64,000 nt of DNA. Origin: Alviniconcha marisindica (taxonomy: Eukaryota > Mollusca > Gastropoda > Provannidae). How positions within the stretch are numbered: position 1 is the first letter of the stretch; every line of letters begins with the position of its first letter. The notes beneath the pieces were generated by a model, which worked only from the letters and a program-made list of their open reading frames with translations, did no database searches and had not been told where the DNA came from. The DNA lies in contig JABMCL010002073.1 of the NCBI GenBank assembly GCA_018857735.1, positions 1,372,501 through 1,436,500 of the forward strand, in the 5' to 3' direction. Positions 52,650 through 64,000 of the stretch are shown here, in pieces. Position numbers and translations under genes: made by a program.

Positions 52650-53519
52650 AGCATGTATGACTGCAGTAGGCCTACTGGTCAACAGAACATGTTAGTATTG
52701 CTGTTACCATTTGCTTGAACTTGAAGTTGAGTTCCCTGCTGTGCAAAAGGGGCTTCAGTTGACATAATTTAATCAAGACTAAGTAGACTATACTCCATGT
52801 TAGATCTAGACTGAAGTACCAGGATATAAACCACAGATGGCAGATGCTTACTGGAATAGAGGAACCACTTGGTGGGGACAGCAGCAGTCATTGGGAGGGC
52901 ATGCTGGATTCTTTGTTTTTTAGTTCATAAACAATTATAAGATTTATTGTCTGCATTGTTCCACATCAAACATGAAATTACTTTTTGTTGTTGTTTATAT
53001 GGCAGCAGTTTAATGGATTGATGTCTGTTTATTTGATGAAAATATGAAACATACTGTACTCCTGATCAGCTGATTTATTCTAGTTGCTGACCACACTGAC
53101 ATGAGTGCAATGTACTGACAGACTGTGCTGTACTAGGAGATGTTTTGTGCCATAGAAATCCACAGCAGGACTTAAAGAAATCAGCTGTACATTGTATGTT
53201 GATGTAATTGTTTAGGATGTAGTAAAATCCAGCAAGTATACATATATATACACACAACTGGGCAACATTTATGAATGTAAATACCTATAAATATACACAA
53301 GACAGCAATGTTTTATGCTGCCCCAAAATCCAGTAATTATGTACAGCATGACGATGTTCATGATGCAGTAAATTCCTATAATTATACTGAAAACAGCAAT
53401 GTTTTCTGCTCTCTTTTTTTCTTGCTTTTTCTTCTTCTTTTTGTGTGTATATTTTTGAACTGAAAGAACACTTATAGAAATACAAACGTTGCACATTAAA
53501 AAAAGAGAGTAATTCATGT

Positions 53520-53525
<6 letters not shown>
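52650..53525. other. Spacer, no gene recognised
   Basis: AT-rich. Nothing with coding structure. Confidence 0.5.

Positions 53526-53577
<52 letters not shown>
53526..53577. repeat. (CA)n microsatellite
   Basis: CA tract. A shorter CA/TA tract lies at 53871-53914. Confidence 0.97.
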
Positions 53578-53579
<2 letters not shown>

Positions 53580-53870
53580 TTCAGTGGTTGATGGGGAGAG
53601 AGAGAGAGAGAGTCGTACTCTAAACACAGAAGATCAGCAAGCGATAACGTTTGTGTCTCATGCCTTTCCTCTTGGTCTGAAACAGCAATACAATATTTCT
53701 CTGTGACTGCCCTTTGCTGAAAATGTTAACATTGGGTTTTCCCTTTTGCAATTTTGATTTGAAAATGTGGAATTTTGCCATCAAAATAATTAGGTCAAAT
53801 GCATACTGGAAATTTGTGGAGTGGTCAGATTGCCCCTTTGCATGGAGGCCTTTACACATTTGGGGGGGTG

Positions 53871-53914
<44 letters not shown>

Positions 53915-53994
53915 GCTGTAGTTGGTTTAAAAAAAACCTAGCACATTCCATATTTTAAACGTTTTATAATATATAATTGTGTGCTACAGTCATT

Positions 53995-54217
53995 GTGTGC
54001 GTGTGCATGTGTGGGTGTGCGCGCGCACACACGTGTGCGTGTTTGTAGTGCGTTTTTTTGTTTTGTTTTGTTTTTGTATAATACCTTATGTAAATGTTTT
54101 GGTAGGACTATGCTCTACATGTGTGTAGAATATCATCTTTAGGTTAACATGTATCATGTGAGCGCTCATGGCATTGATGAGCGCATGACAAATGTACATT
54201 ATTATTATTATATATTA
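53995..54217 (+). mobile_element. T1 LINE 3' end next to the first coding exon of oxidase B
   Basis: GT-rich start, then TTTTGGTAGGACTATGCTCT, GTATCATGTGAGCGCTCATG and AATGTACATTATTATTATTA. Its tail ends about 18 nt before the acceptor AG at 54234-54235. Confidence 0.88.
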
Positions 54218-54270
54218 GTTGTTTTTGTCAAACAGACTGTATTCCACAACTGTCATTGATCAGTTGCAAC

Positions 54271-57200
54271 ATGGTGCGCATAGCTGTCATCGGTGCAGGC
54301 ATTATTGGATTGACAAGTGCAGTCAACATCCAGAAGCTGATGCCTGATGCCAGGGTCACCATCATATCAGACAAGTTTGACAAGGACACAATGAGTTCCG
54401 GCTCTGGTGGTATTTTCAGGCCCACAGCTCAGTCGATCAAAGGAGCATCGCCAGAAACTATCAAGTAATGTTGGAGAAAGGTGTAAGCTATTGAATAATG
54501 TTGGAGATTTCAATCAATAAGTGTGTAATTGACTAATTTTAGTAGAGTGAAACTTACTTTGATTACTTGGTATATAATCTACACTAGCATATTTATAGGT
54601 TTCATTAACCGATTAAGGGAAACCAAACTGAAAAAGCATTATGGGCCCTATGGCTAGGAATGGAATTTTTAAAAAATAAAAAAATGCTCACAGCTCTTTT
54701 GCACTTGATTTCTCAGCCAGTTTGTTAAAAATGAACATGTGAAAATTGTGAAAACATGACTGAATGCTTTCATTTTGTGCCCAGTAGTCTGTATTCAGTG
54801 ATGTCATAAACAAGGCCAGCATGTGTGGCAAAAGTACAATGAATGACATCATGAGCCTACCCTTTTCTACTCTTAATTGGTAAAGAGCAAACCAACATGG
54901 CTGCGCCCTGAGGAGCTCAGGTTTGGAGCAAAACTGCTTCTTTAAAAACATTTTTTAAATTATATACTGATAGAACAACCAAATGAAGCCTGCGGATGGA
55001 AATATTTTCCCATTCTTTTTTTTTGTTGGTGCCAACTTTCATTTGGTTCCCCTTTAGTTTAACTTTAAGTATGACCTTTGGAAAATTCAATCTTTTCAGC
55101 TTGCACAACATTTAAATTTTATAATTGATGTGTTACTTAATCTGTCAGAGAGTATAAAAACAAGGCCTGTAACTAATTCCACTCCCTGACCCAGTCAACT
55201 TCATAAAACTTCATAGGATTTTCCTTGGAAAATATCAGTGTAATAGTATAATGGATGCTATATCACTACAGTGATAGTGATACAATATATATATATATAT
55301 ACTATAAGTGTCAAACTTTGCATGATGGTACAGTGGAATTCCAGAAAAAGAAGGAAAAAAGAAAGAAAAAACTGATGAGAGAGACCATCTCTTTTGAGAC
55401 CACTTGTTTTAAATCAGCTTTCTCTTCATGTTTCTCTGTTAGTGAACTCCTGACCAAAGTCCACACTTCTTTTACTTTTTGTTTGATGTTTAAAGTAGTC
55501 TTAGAAGAAGGGTTCCAGACTTCCACTTTATTCACTCACTTTCTCTAGTTTCAGCACCTTGTTTCACTTCATTGGCCTTATCTCATTTTTTAAGGTGACA
55601 GTGGCAATCAGCTGTTACAGTTAAATATTTTGAAAGCAATATCTCAATATTAATTATCTAAGGAAGTTAAAAAAATCAAACATTAGATGAATGTCAGATA
55701 TACAGAATAGTTTGATGGGGATGTTTGTGAAAAAGTTGAATTGTCCCTGTCTGGCATACAATATATATATATATATATATATGTCATGAACAAAGTTGGC
55801 ATGTCTGGCAGAACTGAGAAGTGTATAGAATGTCATGAGCCAGCCTCTTTGTGCTTTAAAGAAAAAGTCTACAAATGGAAAGTCTATTTCAAATAGTATT
55901 TGTACACTTTTTACAGTTTCAGACACAACTTGTGCATATATATATATGTATGTTTGTATCTTTGCATGGGGTCCCCTTTAAACTGAAGTTTGTCTTTGCA
56001 CAGAGCCTGGGCACAGGACTCCTGGGACTACTTCAGCAGCCTGGCAATGTCGCCCTTGGCCAAGGAAACGGGACAGACGCTGGTGCCAGGATATGTTGTG
56101 TCAGATGATCCAACAGTCATCCAGGTGGGAGACGCTGTGGTTTCCCAAAGGTTGTGTAGGGCATGAAAACAGATACATCCTACCATTCTGCCAATGATTA
56201 GGTAGAGTTATGGATGCTATATATATGGTAGGAAAACTAAAAATTGCCAGAGAAGTTTGTTTTGCTCTGTATGTTTTGAGTGATGTGGTCCTCTGTGTGA
56301 TGTTGTCCTTTGTGTATCATGCCTTCAGGTCTGATGAAGACACAGATCTCTGGTCTTGAAAGTGTGTTGCTTTGGCACTGTTGCTTTAATTTTGTGTTTT
56401 GCAGAACCCTTTGTATGAGAGCATTGTTTTCAACTTCAGGCTTCTGACAGCAGATGAGCTGAAGAGACTCAAACTGCCATTCAAGTAAGTGGTTCTATTT
56501 GAAATGAACATCATCATTAGGTAGTTGTTTGCATCTTTAGAAAAAAAATGAGAGTGATACATGACTTCTTAGTTTCATGGAGTAAGTGTAATGTCATTCA
56601 GCAAGCAAGGATCCATGGTTGACATATTTAACAATAATAGGATTTGAATACTACCAGCATATCTGTGATAACTGTCAAACTTTGGATGATGGCAAGTTTT
56701 TGGATACCACCAGCATATCTGTGATAACTGTCAAACTTTGGATGAATGATTTTTACCTGTTTATAAATAACACTTTTTGTGACCCTAACCGTATATTACT
56801 TGCATCTTTCTTTTCAGGTATGGGAATTCTTTTATGACCGTCATCACTCAGCCAAAAAAATTTATGCCCTGGTTGATGAGAAAGTAAGTACATGTAATAA
56901 GTGGCAAAATGATCTATGGAATTGCTAATTACGCTATTTTCTTTCACAGTCATCTGCTGTAGATGCACGGGCTTGTCTGATCAGTAAAAGACACCACTTG
57001 CTAATAATAAATAATTTGTCCTCTGTTTGAAATTTAAAGTGTACCCTCACTCTACAGCTGGTTAAAAAAAAGAAGATTGATCCATAAATTTTACTGCAAA
57101 TGAAGCGCAATAAAAGCCACTGCTTCTCATTTTTCTTTAACAGTCAGTCTGATCAGTAGACACCACTTGCTAATAATCAATAATTTGTCCTTTGTTTTAA

Positions 57201-60200
57201 ATTTAAAGTGTACCTGCACTCTACAGCTGGCTAAAAAAAAGATTGATCCATAAATTTTACTATGAAGTGCAACAAAAGCCACTGCTTCTGATTTTTCTTT
57301 AAAAGTCAATCCCAGTTTTGCATACTACACATAAGAGAAATGATAAATCTGAAATTTCTCCTGCTAAATGTTTACTACATGAAAATATTTAGAATATATA
57401 TATATTCACTCCGTTTGACTATTCAAATATTTTAACACTGACCTCACCTTTATGTTCACTACTTGTCCTAATGGTCTAGTCTTCTTCTGGTTTGTTTCTT
57501 CTTCTTCTGTCTGTCTTCTGCATTAGTATCAGTCAGTTATTTTTTATTCTTTATTTGTCACGAAGACGTCTCTGTCAAAATGTTGCATTTTTTGTGTGTT
57601 TTTGTTGTTGTTATCTGTGTCCTTCTTCTTTCGGTTAATAAGTTTGCCGCATTCTGTAGATGTAAATTACATACAATCCCAGTTGAATGTTCAAACTGAG
57701 CGACTATTTAGAATATTTTTCACACAATAAAGTTTTAGCAGGAGAAATTTCAGCTTGATCATTTCTTTTAGTTGCATTTATGCAAGACTTGGATTGAGAG
57801 CTGATTTTTTTTTTGAAACAGTGGCCTTTGTTACAATTCTTTTGGCCATGGTGATGTCATTCAGTGGCTAAACAGTGGGAATTGTGTTGGTATTCTATTT
57901 TTACTTGTTAAATTTTGTTATTTTCTGCTGCTTAATCAAGTTATTGCCTTATTTGTACTACATGGTTGTGTGTTGTAGGTTTAGAGAACAAGGCGGTATT
58001 GTGGAATGTCGAACTGTTGGAAAACTGGAAGAGGTAAATTTTTCTACTTACCGCATTTATTTTTGTATTTACTGGTTAAAACTTTTCTGTGCTTTAAAAA
58101 AAAAAAAATTTTTTATGAGATATATCTTTAATTTGTGCTAGATGAAATATGTTACTTTGTTTTTTTAACTATAGTTGAATTTTTTTTATATAAAATTATA
58201 TGCATTTTACCAACTTGAAACTGTTTATGTTTGTCCCAAATAATTCAGTTATTGTGTATTTATCTGCTCCATTGTTTTTGTTTAGTTTTTTTGGGGGTGG
58301 GGTGGAGTGGGGTTGGGGGGTGGGTGTCCTTGCTTCCTGTTTTGTATACTCCATAATAATATCTTTACATTATCTCACCAAATGACATGTTGGGTAGCAC
58401 ATAAGACTTCAGGGAGATCCTGTGCACTCTGTCTTGGTGTTTTTGTTTTGTTGTTGTTGGTGGTGGTGGTGGTTGTGGTGGTGATGGTGTGTGTGTGTGC
58501 GTATGCGTGTGTTTTCCACTGTTTACTCTCTGCATCACCTTTGTTCTTGGATCATCCACTTTTCATTCCCTCCCAAGTACAGGTTTCAGTGCATGGATAG
58601 AATAGTCCTTTTTCATAGTGATAGCATATCCAGGCCACTTCCATGTAGATTTTTCTGAAGATAGCAATATTATCAGGGAAGTCAGATTTGCATCTGTGGA
58701 AAATCTGTATCTTGCATGTATTGTAGGGTGAATGGGCAATTTTATAATTTTTCTAATTGTTTTCTTTTTTTTTTGTATTTTGTATAGCTAGCAGGCACCT
58801 ATGACATTGTGGTGAACTGCTGTGCATTGGGTGCACAAGAATTACTTCAGGACAAAGCCATATATCCAGTCAAAGGGCAGTTGGTGCATGTAAGTTTAAT
58901 TTTTTTATTATTATCATTAATTTTTTGAACTGCCAAAACAAGATATCGTTTAAGTTTTGTTTTTAATATTCTTGTGTCATTAAAAACAACAACTATAAGT
59001 ATAAGATGTTTTTAGCATTGTTATTGAATGTTATTTGCATAGTACCCATACAGTAGAATGTGTTTTTGGATGATGCCCTCTAACTGTTGAATGATTGCGA
59101 CTACATCTGGTGTGCCCATGCATCATGTAACACAATGGTGTTATGCCCCCTCTGACTGTAGCAATGCGGAGCTATTCGGTTAATGACTGTACTCGCTAAT
59201 TGTGGGGGCCAGTTGGTTTCTGATCATCCTCACTAACTGTGGGCGCTCGTTGGCAAATGGGCCGGGACAATTGAACCTCCATTGACTTTGAGAAACATGC
59301 TTCTTTTGATGTCGAATTCGTAAGTAACTTTTAAAGAGACGGTTGTCATAGGTTTATGGAAGAGGTACCACAAATCGTGATGTTGGGGGTGACAGGTATG
59401 GCCGGTGCACACTTTGACTATTACCATCGGCGCCCCTACGGGGCTGCACGATTTAACAAATCCATCCTTGTGATCAACGGGGAGTGATGGATGCCTCTGG
59501 AGGGAGGAGGTGCCATGAATCGTGACGGGGAAATAATCACGGAAATACAGCAAGAGAGTATAAAAGAAGAAATGAAATAAGCTCATGTTAGCTTTTGGCT
59601 TGGCTTTAAGGACGGATCAGGCTAGCTACGGCTTGGTTTTACGCTTAGCTAAGGCTCAGCATGTGGAACAGAAGCTAAGAACTGATAGCGGGAGTGCAAG
59701 CTTGGCCTAAACTATAGGGACATGATAGGAGCTGATTAGAAATTGTCTCTTGTATTTGATTTTCTTTCATAAAAAATGTTGGAACTGATTGACTGTTGAT
59801 TTCAAGCACGAAGAAATGGAATAGAAGACCAGGAGGAAAAACTAGACTATCATGTTTGAGTTATTTTACTTAGGTGGCGGTACTTGTTTGTTTTGTATGT
59901 TGGGTGTGTGGTAGTGTTACAATCATTGCAGCATGGAGTATCTCCTGTTTCATAGAGTACATTGGTGGTTTCATATCAGCAATTTTTCATTGTGTGCAGG
60001 TAAGAGCCCCGTGGATCAAGACACTCATCTACTGTATCAGCAAGACTCCCACCTATTTCATACCACAGTGAGTACTGCTATTGTTACATTTCTTTTATGT
60101 TGTTGCCATCATGTGCTTCATTTGTTTTCCCAGATACTTGTTCCTCATTCTCACTTGAGAAATTTAGCACAGCATGTTTCGATAACAACTGATCAGCAGC

Positions 60201-62911
60201 AATTTGCTGAAGGAGGGTGTTCATTAAAGTCCTACGGTGCAGGTTGAGGATAGGAAGTTAGCTGGTTTAGTCAGATGGATAAAAAATGAGTCTATTCAGC
60301 TGTGTAAACTGAGACACCCCCACCCACTCCTCTACCCCTCACCCCCCTTTTTTTCGCTCCCTCTTTCTCATTTTTAGAACACATTTGTTTCACACCAACA
60401 CTTAGGTAAAGGTACCTTTAATTCAAGCAGAAAAGCTGCCCTCATACTTTCCTTTGATGGATTTTTATTTTTTATTTTATTATTTTATTTTCAGTGATGA
60501 TTATATCATCGTCGGGGGCACTCTGGAAGAAGGCAACTACAGTACAGAAGTCAGTGCGGAGGTGCAGCAAACCATTCTTGAAAGGGCTGGGGAGATTCTG
60601 CCTCAGATCAAGGTGTGAAAACTTAAAAAAAAACAGAAAAAAAGGAACATTTAGAAATGGTCATGTAATGGTTTTTGAGTGGTAGTAATTATTCAGTGAA
60701 AGGTTGTTTACTCAATAATTCGGTTCTTTGCTCCAGGTGTAAAAATGTTCAAGAGTAACATGACTTATTTTACCCCCACAAAAGTCAGACCTGGAAGTGG
60801 AAAAATGAGGCTGTTTCTTGCTTGTTATTCCCCACCTTGACCACTAACTTGATGAGATGGCACTGACTGTAACTGAAGTAAGATATAAAAAAAAATGTCA
60901 TTTACAAATCATATTATGTCATTTATAAATCATTTGATGCAGTAAGTAAGCAATAAGCTACTGATGGCTGCAGCTGATTATGTTTCAGGTCTTCTCATTC
61001 ACTTGCACAATAGATTTTTAAATGAGGGCAGATTCACTTGCATTAAACAACTGCACATATGACTCCTCCACACTCAAAATGGTCAAAAAGACCTTGGCAG
61101 GAACTGCCATTATTTTAGTGAGTAGTCAGATTATTTTAGTGATTAAGTAAGCAATAAACTACTGATGACTGCAGCCGATTGTGTTTCAGGTCTTCTCATT
61201 CACTTGTGTAATAGATTTTTAAATGAGGGCATATTCACTTGCATTGAACAACTGCACATCTGACTTCTCCACACTCAAAAGGATAAAAAAAAGACCTCGG
61301 CAGGAAGTGCCCATTATTTTAGTGAGTAGTTGGCTTTAAATGCCCTGTCAGACATACAGGGTCACCTCAGGACTTAGCAGTTGCCATCCTACTTCATTAT
61401 TTATTTGTGTTAAGTGTTTGACAGATGTATCCACAGACATGTGTTTAGCTTCCCACAAATAAGATTGTTATTGGTCACATCTGGTTTCAGGTCATTAGTT
61501 ATCTTATAATCAAGAAATTGTGCTATCTTTTGGCAGAGTTGTTTTAACAAAGGCAGTGTGTATTTTGTTTTTTAAAAACACAGCATGATATGCTACACTG
61601 AGCTCTGCCAAAGTTCTTGTCCACTTGAGTTCAAATCTTGTAGTTGTACTATTATAAAATATCAAGGTACTCTTAAATAAGAGAAATAATGGACACAATA
61701 CCCTCCTTGAAAAAAGAAAAAAAAAAAACAAAACCCTCAAATGTGGTCCCTGGACACTATAAGCAACAGCTTTCAGATTTTTCTTGACAATAACCACTGT
61801 TGAGCTTTGCCTGTTTGTACCAATTCAGCTTACCTTGAAGGTATTTTAAGATAACCGAGACATTGGCAAATATGAATTTGAAAAATGTGTTTTCTCTGTA
61901 GGTTCAGGTCCATTTGAGTTCAGATATTGTATCTACACAATCATATACTGTTATTACTGTATTATAACTGTAGTTTCTGGCAAAGTTTGCACATGAATTT
62001 GTGCAAAATGCTGGAGTAATAAATGACAATTGATCATAATACACTATGAATAATAATAATGACGTGAGGTTTCAGCCCTTCAGAATAAATGAAATCACAA
62101 CCATTCAGAGAGGTTTTGGACATGCATCAATTGTTTGTTGACCCTTTTTTATACAGAATGAATTGTGACCTTCGTAAAACAATTTTGTTTTCTCTGTAGG
62201 GAGCAGAGGTGGTGGGAAACTGGACAGGTCTGAGACCATCACGAAATCCAATACGACTGGAGAAACAGCTCGTCACTGCCAATGGCAAGAAACTCAGAGT
62301 CAGTAGTTAATGCTGTAATACAATTGAACCCCCTTTTAAGACAAATATCACAAAGCTGTGAACATCCAAATTACTTTTCTATTCCCTGGGTAAAAACTTT
62401 ATGAACTTAAGCAAACTGTATGTGCTGTTGGAATGATTTCTCTTTGTCTTATGAGTAAAGTCTAAACAGGGATGACAGCCAACTAGCAACAACAGCACAC
62501 ACACACTCACTCTCACACACACACACACACACACACACACCATCAAATAAAATAAAAAAAAGAAGGAAAAAAAAGCATGACTCAAAAAGTGAAAATGTAA
62601 TTTATTTATTTTTACAGCAAAAGACTGGTTTTTCATGTTTGCTAAATGACCTTCAATTAATGAGAACTGTGCAAACACAATAAATTATCTAAAACTGTCT
62701 GCAAATAATATGTATGTCAACACTAATACAAAGTATGTCTACAGAGATTATCATGCACATTTACACTGTGCTGTTTTGTGTACTTTAACAGGTGGTGCAC
62801 AACTATGGGCATGGAGGCTATGGCATAATGTTCAGCTGGGGAACTGGTATCCAAGCTGCCAGAATGGCCAAAGAGTGGGCTGAAGAGGTTCCCCGCTTGG
62901 CCAAACTTTGA
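54271..62911 (+). CDS. DDO: D-amino-acid/D-aspartate oxidase-like flavoenzyme, copy B (10 exons)
   Basis: Exons: 54271-54464, 56004-56124, 56405-56484, 56818-56883, 57979-58033, 58788-58889, 60000-60067, 60495-60612, 62200-62298, 62792-62911. Lengths and phases match copy A exactly. They join to 340 aa without stops. The FAD motif VIGAGIIG is intact; residue 41 is Met in DTMSS where relatives have DTTS. Tyr225, GLRPSR (Arg280) and the signature VVHNYGHGGYG are canonical. The C terminus AKL is a PTS1 variant, so a peroxisomal location is expected. Leu239 replaces the Arg that mammalian DDO (Arg237) uses for acidic substrates, so a shift toward neutral D-amino acids is inferred, not shown. The splice acceptors have good pyrimidine tracts. 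The start-bearing exon opens at 54236 after an acceptor, so an untranslated first exon lies upstream. Expression looks more likely than for copy A. Confidence 0.9.
56976..57318 (+). repeat. 172-bp tandem duplication in intron 4 of oxidase B
   Basis: TCTGATCAGTAAAAGACACC at 56976 and TCTGATCAGTAGACACCACT at 57148 start two units, both containing CTCTACAGCTGG and AAAAGCCACTGCTTCT. Confidence 0.92.
59108..59918. mobile_element. Insertion of about 810 bp in intron 6 of oxidase B
   Basis: Flanking intron sequence (CCTCTAACTGTTGAAT before, GCAGCATGGAGTATCTCCTG after) corresponds to nearly contiguous sequence at 42227-42300 in copy A. The insert is richer in GC and has a 117-codon minus frame (59586-59233) without a recognised domain. 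No clear terminal repeats were seen. Unclassified element, or sequence lost from copy A. Confidence 0.5.
60944..61335 (+). repeat. 201-bp tandem duplication in intron 8 of oxidase B
   Basis: AAGTAAGCAATAARCTACTG starts at 60944 and 61145. Both units run through GTTTCAGGTCTTCTCATTCA and end in TTATTTTAGTGAGTAGT. Confidence 0.93.
62478..62540. repeat. (CA)n microsatellite in intron 9 of oxidase B
   Basis: CA tract with CTCACTCT interruption. Confidence 0.93.
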
Positions 62912-62939
62912 AGTGATAATACAGCGTCATTACTTTAAA

Positions 62940-62952
62940 AATAAAAAATAAA
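62940..62952 (+). terminator. Candidate polyadenylation signals of oxidase B
   Basis: Two AATAAA motifs (62940-62945, 62947-62952), only about 30 nt past the stop, so a later signal may be used instead. Confidence 0.3.
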
Positions 62953-63262
62953 TCCTCATGGTAACAGAATTACAGGGCTATACTGGAAGAACTGTGTCTA
63001 TCTGCCTGTCTGTCTGTGCAAGTAGGGTTTGCCGGGACATTATCTTGAAAGAGTATTTTAACCAGTAATAGCTTCTTTGTTGCACATGTCTGGATTCTCT
63101 CCGTTTCACTCGCCGTCACAGTCCTCCACTACCTAGTTTTCAAAATTTACCTTTTCCATTTTTGACTATGCTTTGTAGGAATTAGCAGGGTTTTGTTTTT
63201 GTTTTTTTAATGTATTGTTGTGCCATAGATTGGTATGTGAGTATTTATGCTTTCCTTTTATT

Positions 63263-63322
63263 AAGTTGTAAAGTGCCATGAGTGCCTGAAAGTGCTCTAT
63301 AAATTCCCCATTATTATTATCA
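63263..63322 (+). mobile_element. Retroposon tail fragment
   Basis: AAAGTGCTCTATAAATTCCC then (ATT)n, the common LINE/SINE 3' ending, within the downstream flank of oxidase B. Confidence 0.5.
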
Positions 63323-63569
63323 TAGAGCTTTACACTTTTGTATCAGTTGCCATAACCTCTTGTAATTTAAGGCTACTGCAGCTGTGAATGTTAGGCCAAC
63401 TTTGTTGTAGCATTTTTCAGCTGATTACTGGAGTTCACCCGGTATATGCAATTAAATACTGACAAATGCATCCCATAAAGTGAGAGGACTATATGTGTTA
63501 TTTTTATTACCCCACCACATGGCATTTGAAAGTTGCAAGTCTTACAGGTTCTTAAATGATCATGTTCAG

Positions 63570-63750
63570 ATGATATATAGTTGTGGTTGTTGCATACATG
63601 GACTAGATCATGCAGAAAATACTTTTCACAACTGGGGCATGCACTGGGAGATACTCAGCATGCTTTTTGCCCTATTTGAATATTTGCATTTCTTTGGATG
63701 GTTTTTGAATCTTTGTATGATGATAATCTAATGTATCAAGATTTAGAGTT
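63570..63750 (+). other. Downstream flank shared with oxidase A
   Basis: Matches 45600-45790 in order (see that entry). Confidence 0.75.
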
Positions 63751-63866
63751 TTTGAAGCATCAAATCATTTTCAACATCACAACAGAATGCACACGAAATG
63801 TTACACTTTATGTACTGACAACATGTTATCTAGTTCTGAACATTTACCCAGCTTGTTTTATGAGGG

Positions 63867-63869
<3 letters not shown>

Positions 63870-63925
<56 letters not shown>
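63870..63925. repeat. (GT)n microsatellite
   Basis: GT tract near the window end. Confidence 0.97.
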
Positions 63926-63928
<3 letters not shown>

Positions 63929-64000
63929 AGAAGCACAGTTTTTATACAAACAATACTGTGCAATTTTTTTTTTTTTTTTTTATCATGCTAGTTTGATTAT

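Noticed and set aside
59233..59586. A 117-codon minus frame as a host gene
   Set aside because: It lies inside an intron-6 block absent from the paralogue and matches no family I know. Treated as part of an unclassified insertion.

Overview
This is a eukaryotic window, most likely from a mollusc and probably a marine gastropod. Genes are split by long introns with GT-AG borders. Dinucleotide microsatellites are very dense. The repeats are 5'-truncated LINEs, tRNA-derived SINEs with an (ACTT)n tail, solo LTRs and a degraded DIRS-like element. No bacterial features are present. The taxon is inferred from repeat style only.

Three protein-coding genes can be supported. (1) On the minus strand, 17.94 to 10.27 kb, a complete ten-exon gene for the ciliary protein GAS8/DRC4 (485 aa). 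All its introns are phase 0, its first coding exon is only the ATG, and an RFX X-box-like site lies about 90 bp upstream. (2) On the plus strand, 33.38-44.83 kb, a ten-exon D-aspartate/D-amino-acid oxidase (copy A, 340 aa, ending SKL). (3) On the plus strand, 54.27-62.91 kb, its tandem paralogue (copy B, 340 aa, ending AKL) with an identical exon plan. By eye the two proteins differ at 54 of 340 residues.

Layout: 0-10 kb is gene-free and holds microsatellites, a SINE, copies of a 170-bp repeat family and a minisatellite. 10.3-18 kb is GAS8. 18.3-32.6 kb is a repeat graveyard: a SINE, an L2/CR1-like reverse transcriptase relic, two solo LTRs in opposite orientation with 4-bp target duplications, RNase-H LINE pieces, a LINE copy carrying two perfect palindromes, and a DIRS-like tyrosine recombinase broken by one of the solo LTRs. 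33.3-45.8 kb is oxidase A. 45.8-54 kb is repeat-rich spacer with nested LINEs and a fold-back element carrying a 115-bp segment that recurs 1.6 kb away. 54.2-63.8 kb is oxidase B.

The most interesting system is the duplicated oxidase. Copy A keeps the Arg (residue 239) that aligns with Arg237 of mammalian D-aspartate oxidase, while copy B has Leu, suggesting split substrate specificity. Copy A also has an unusual number of remodelled splice sites: a 30-bp array replicating the exon 1 donor, a 171-bp array replicating the exon 3 donor, a LINE inserted six bases upstream of the exon 2 acceptor, a vestigial extra exon 6, and weakened acceptors elsewhere. Copy B is orderly at these sites. Products would be peroxisomal flavoenzymes turning D-amino acids into 2-oxo acids, ammonia and hydrogen peroxide.
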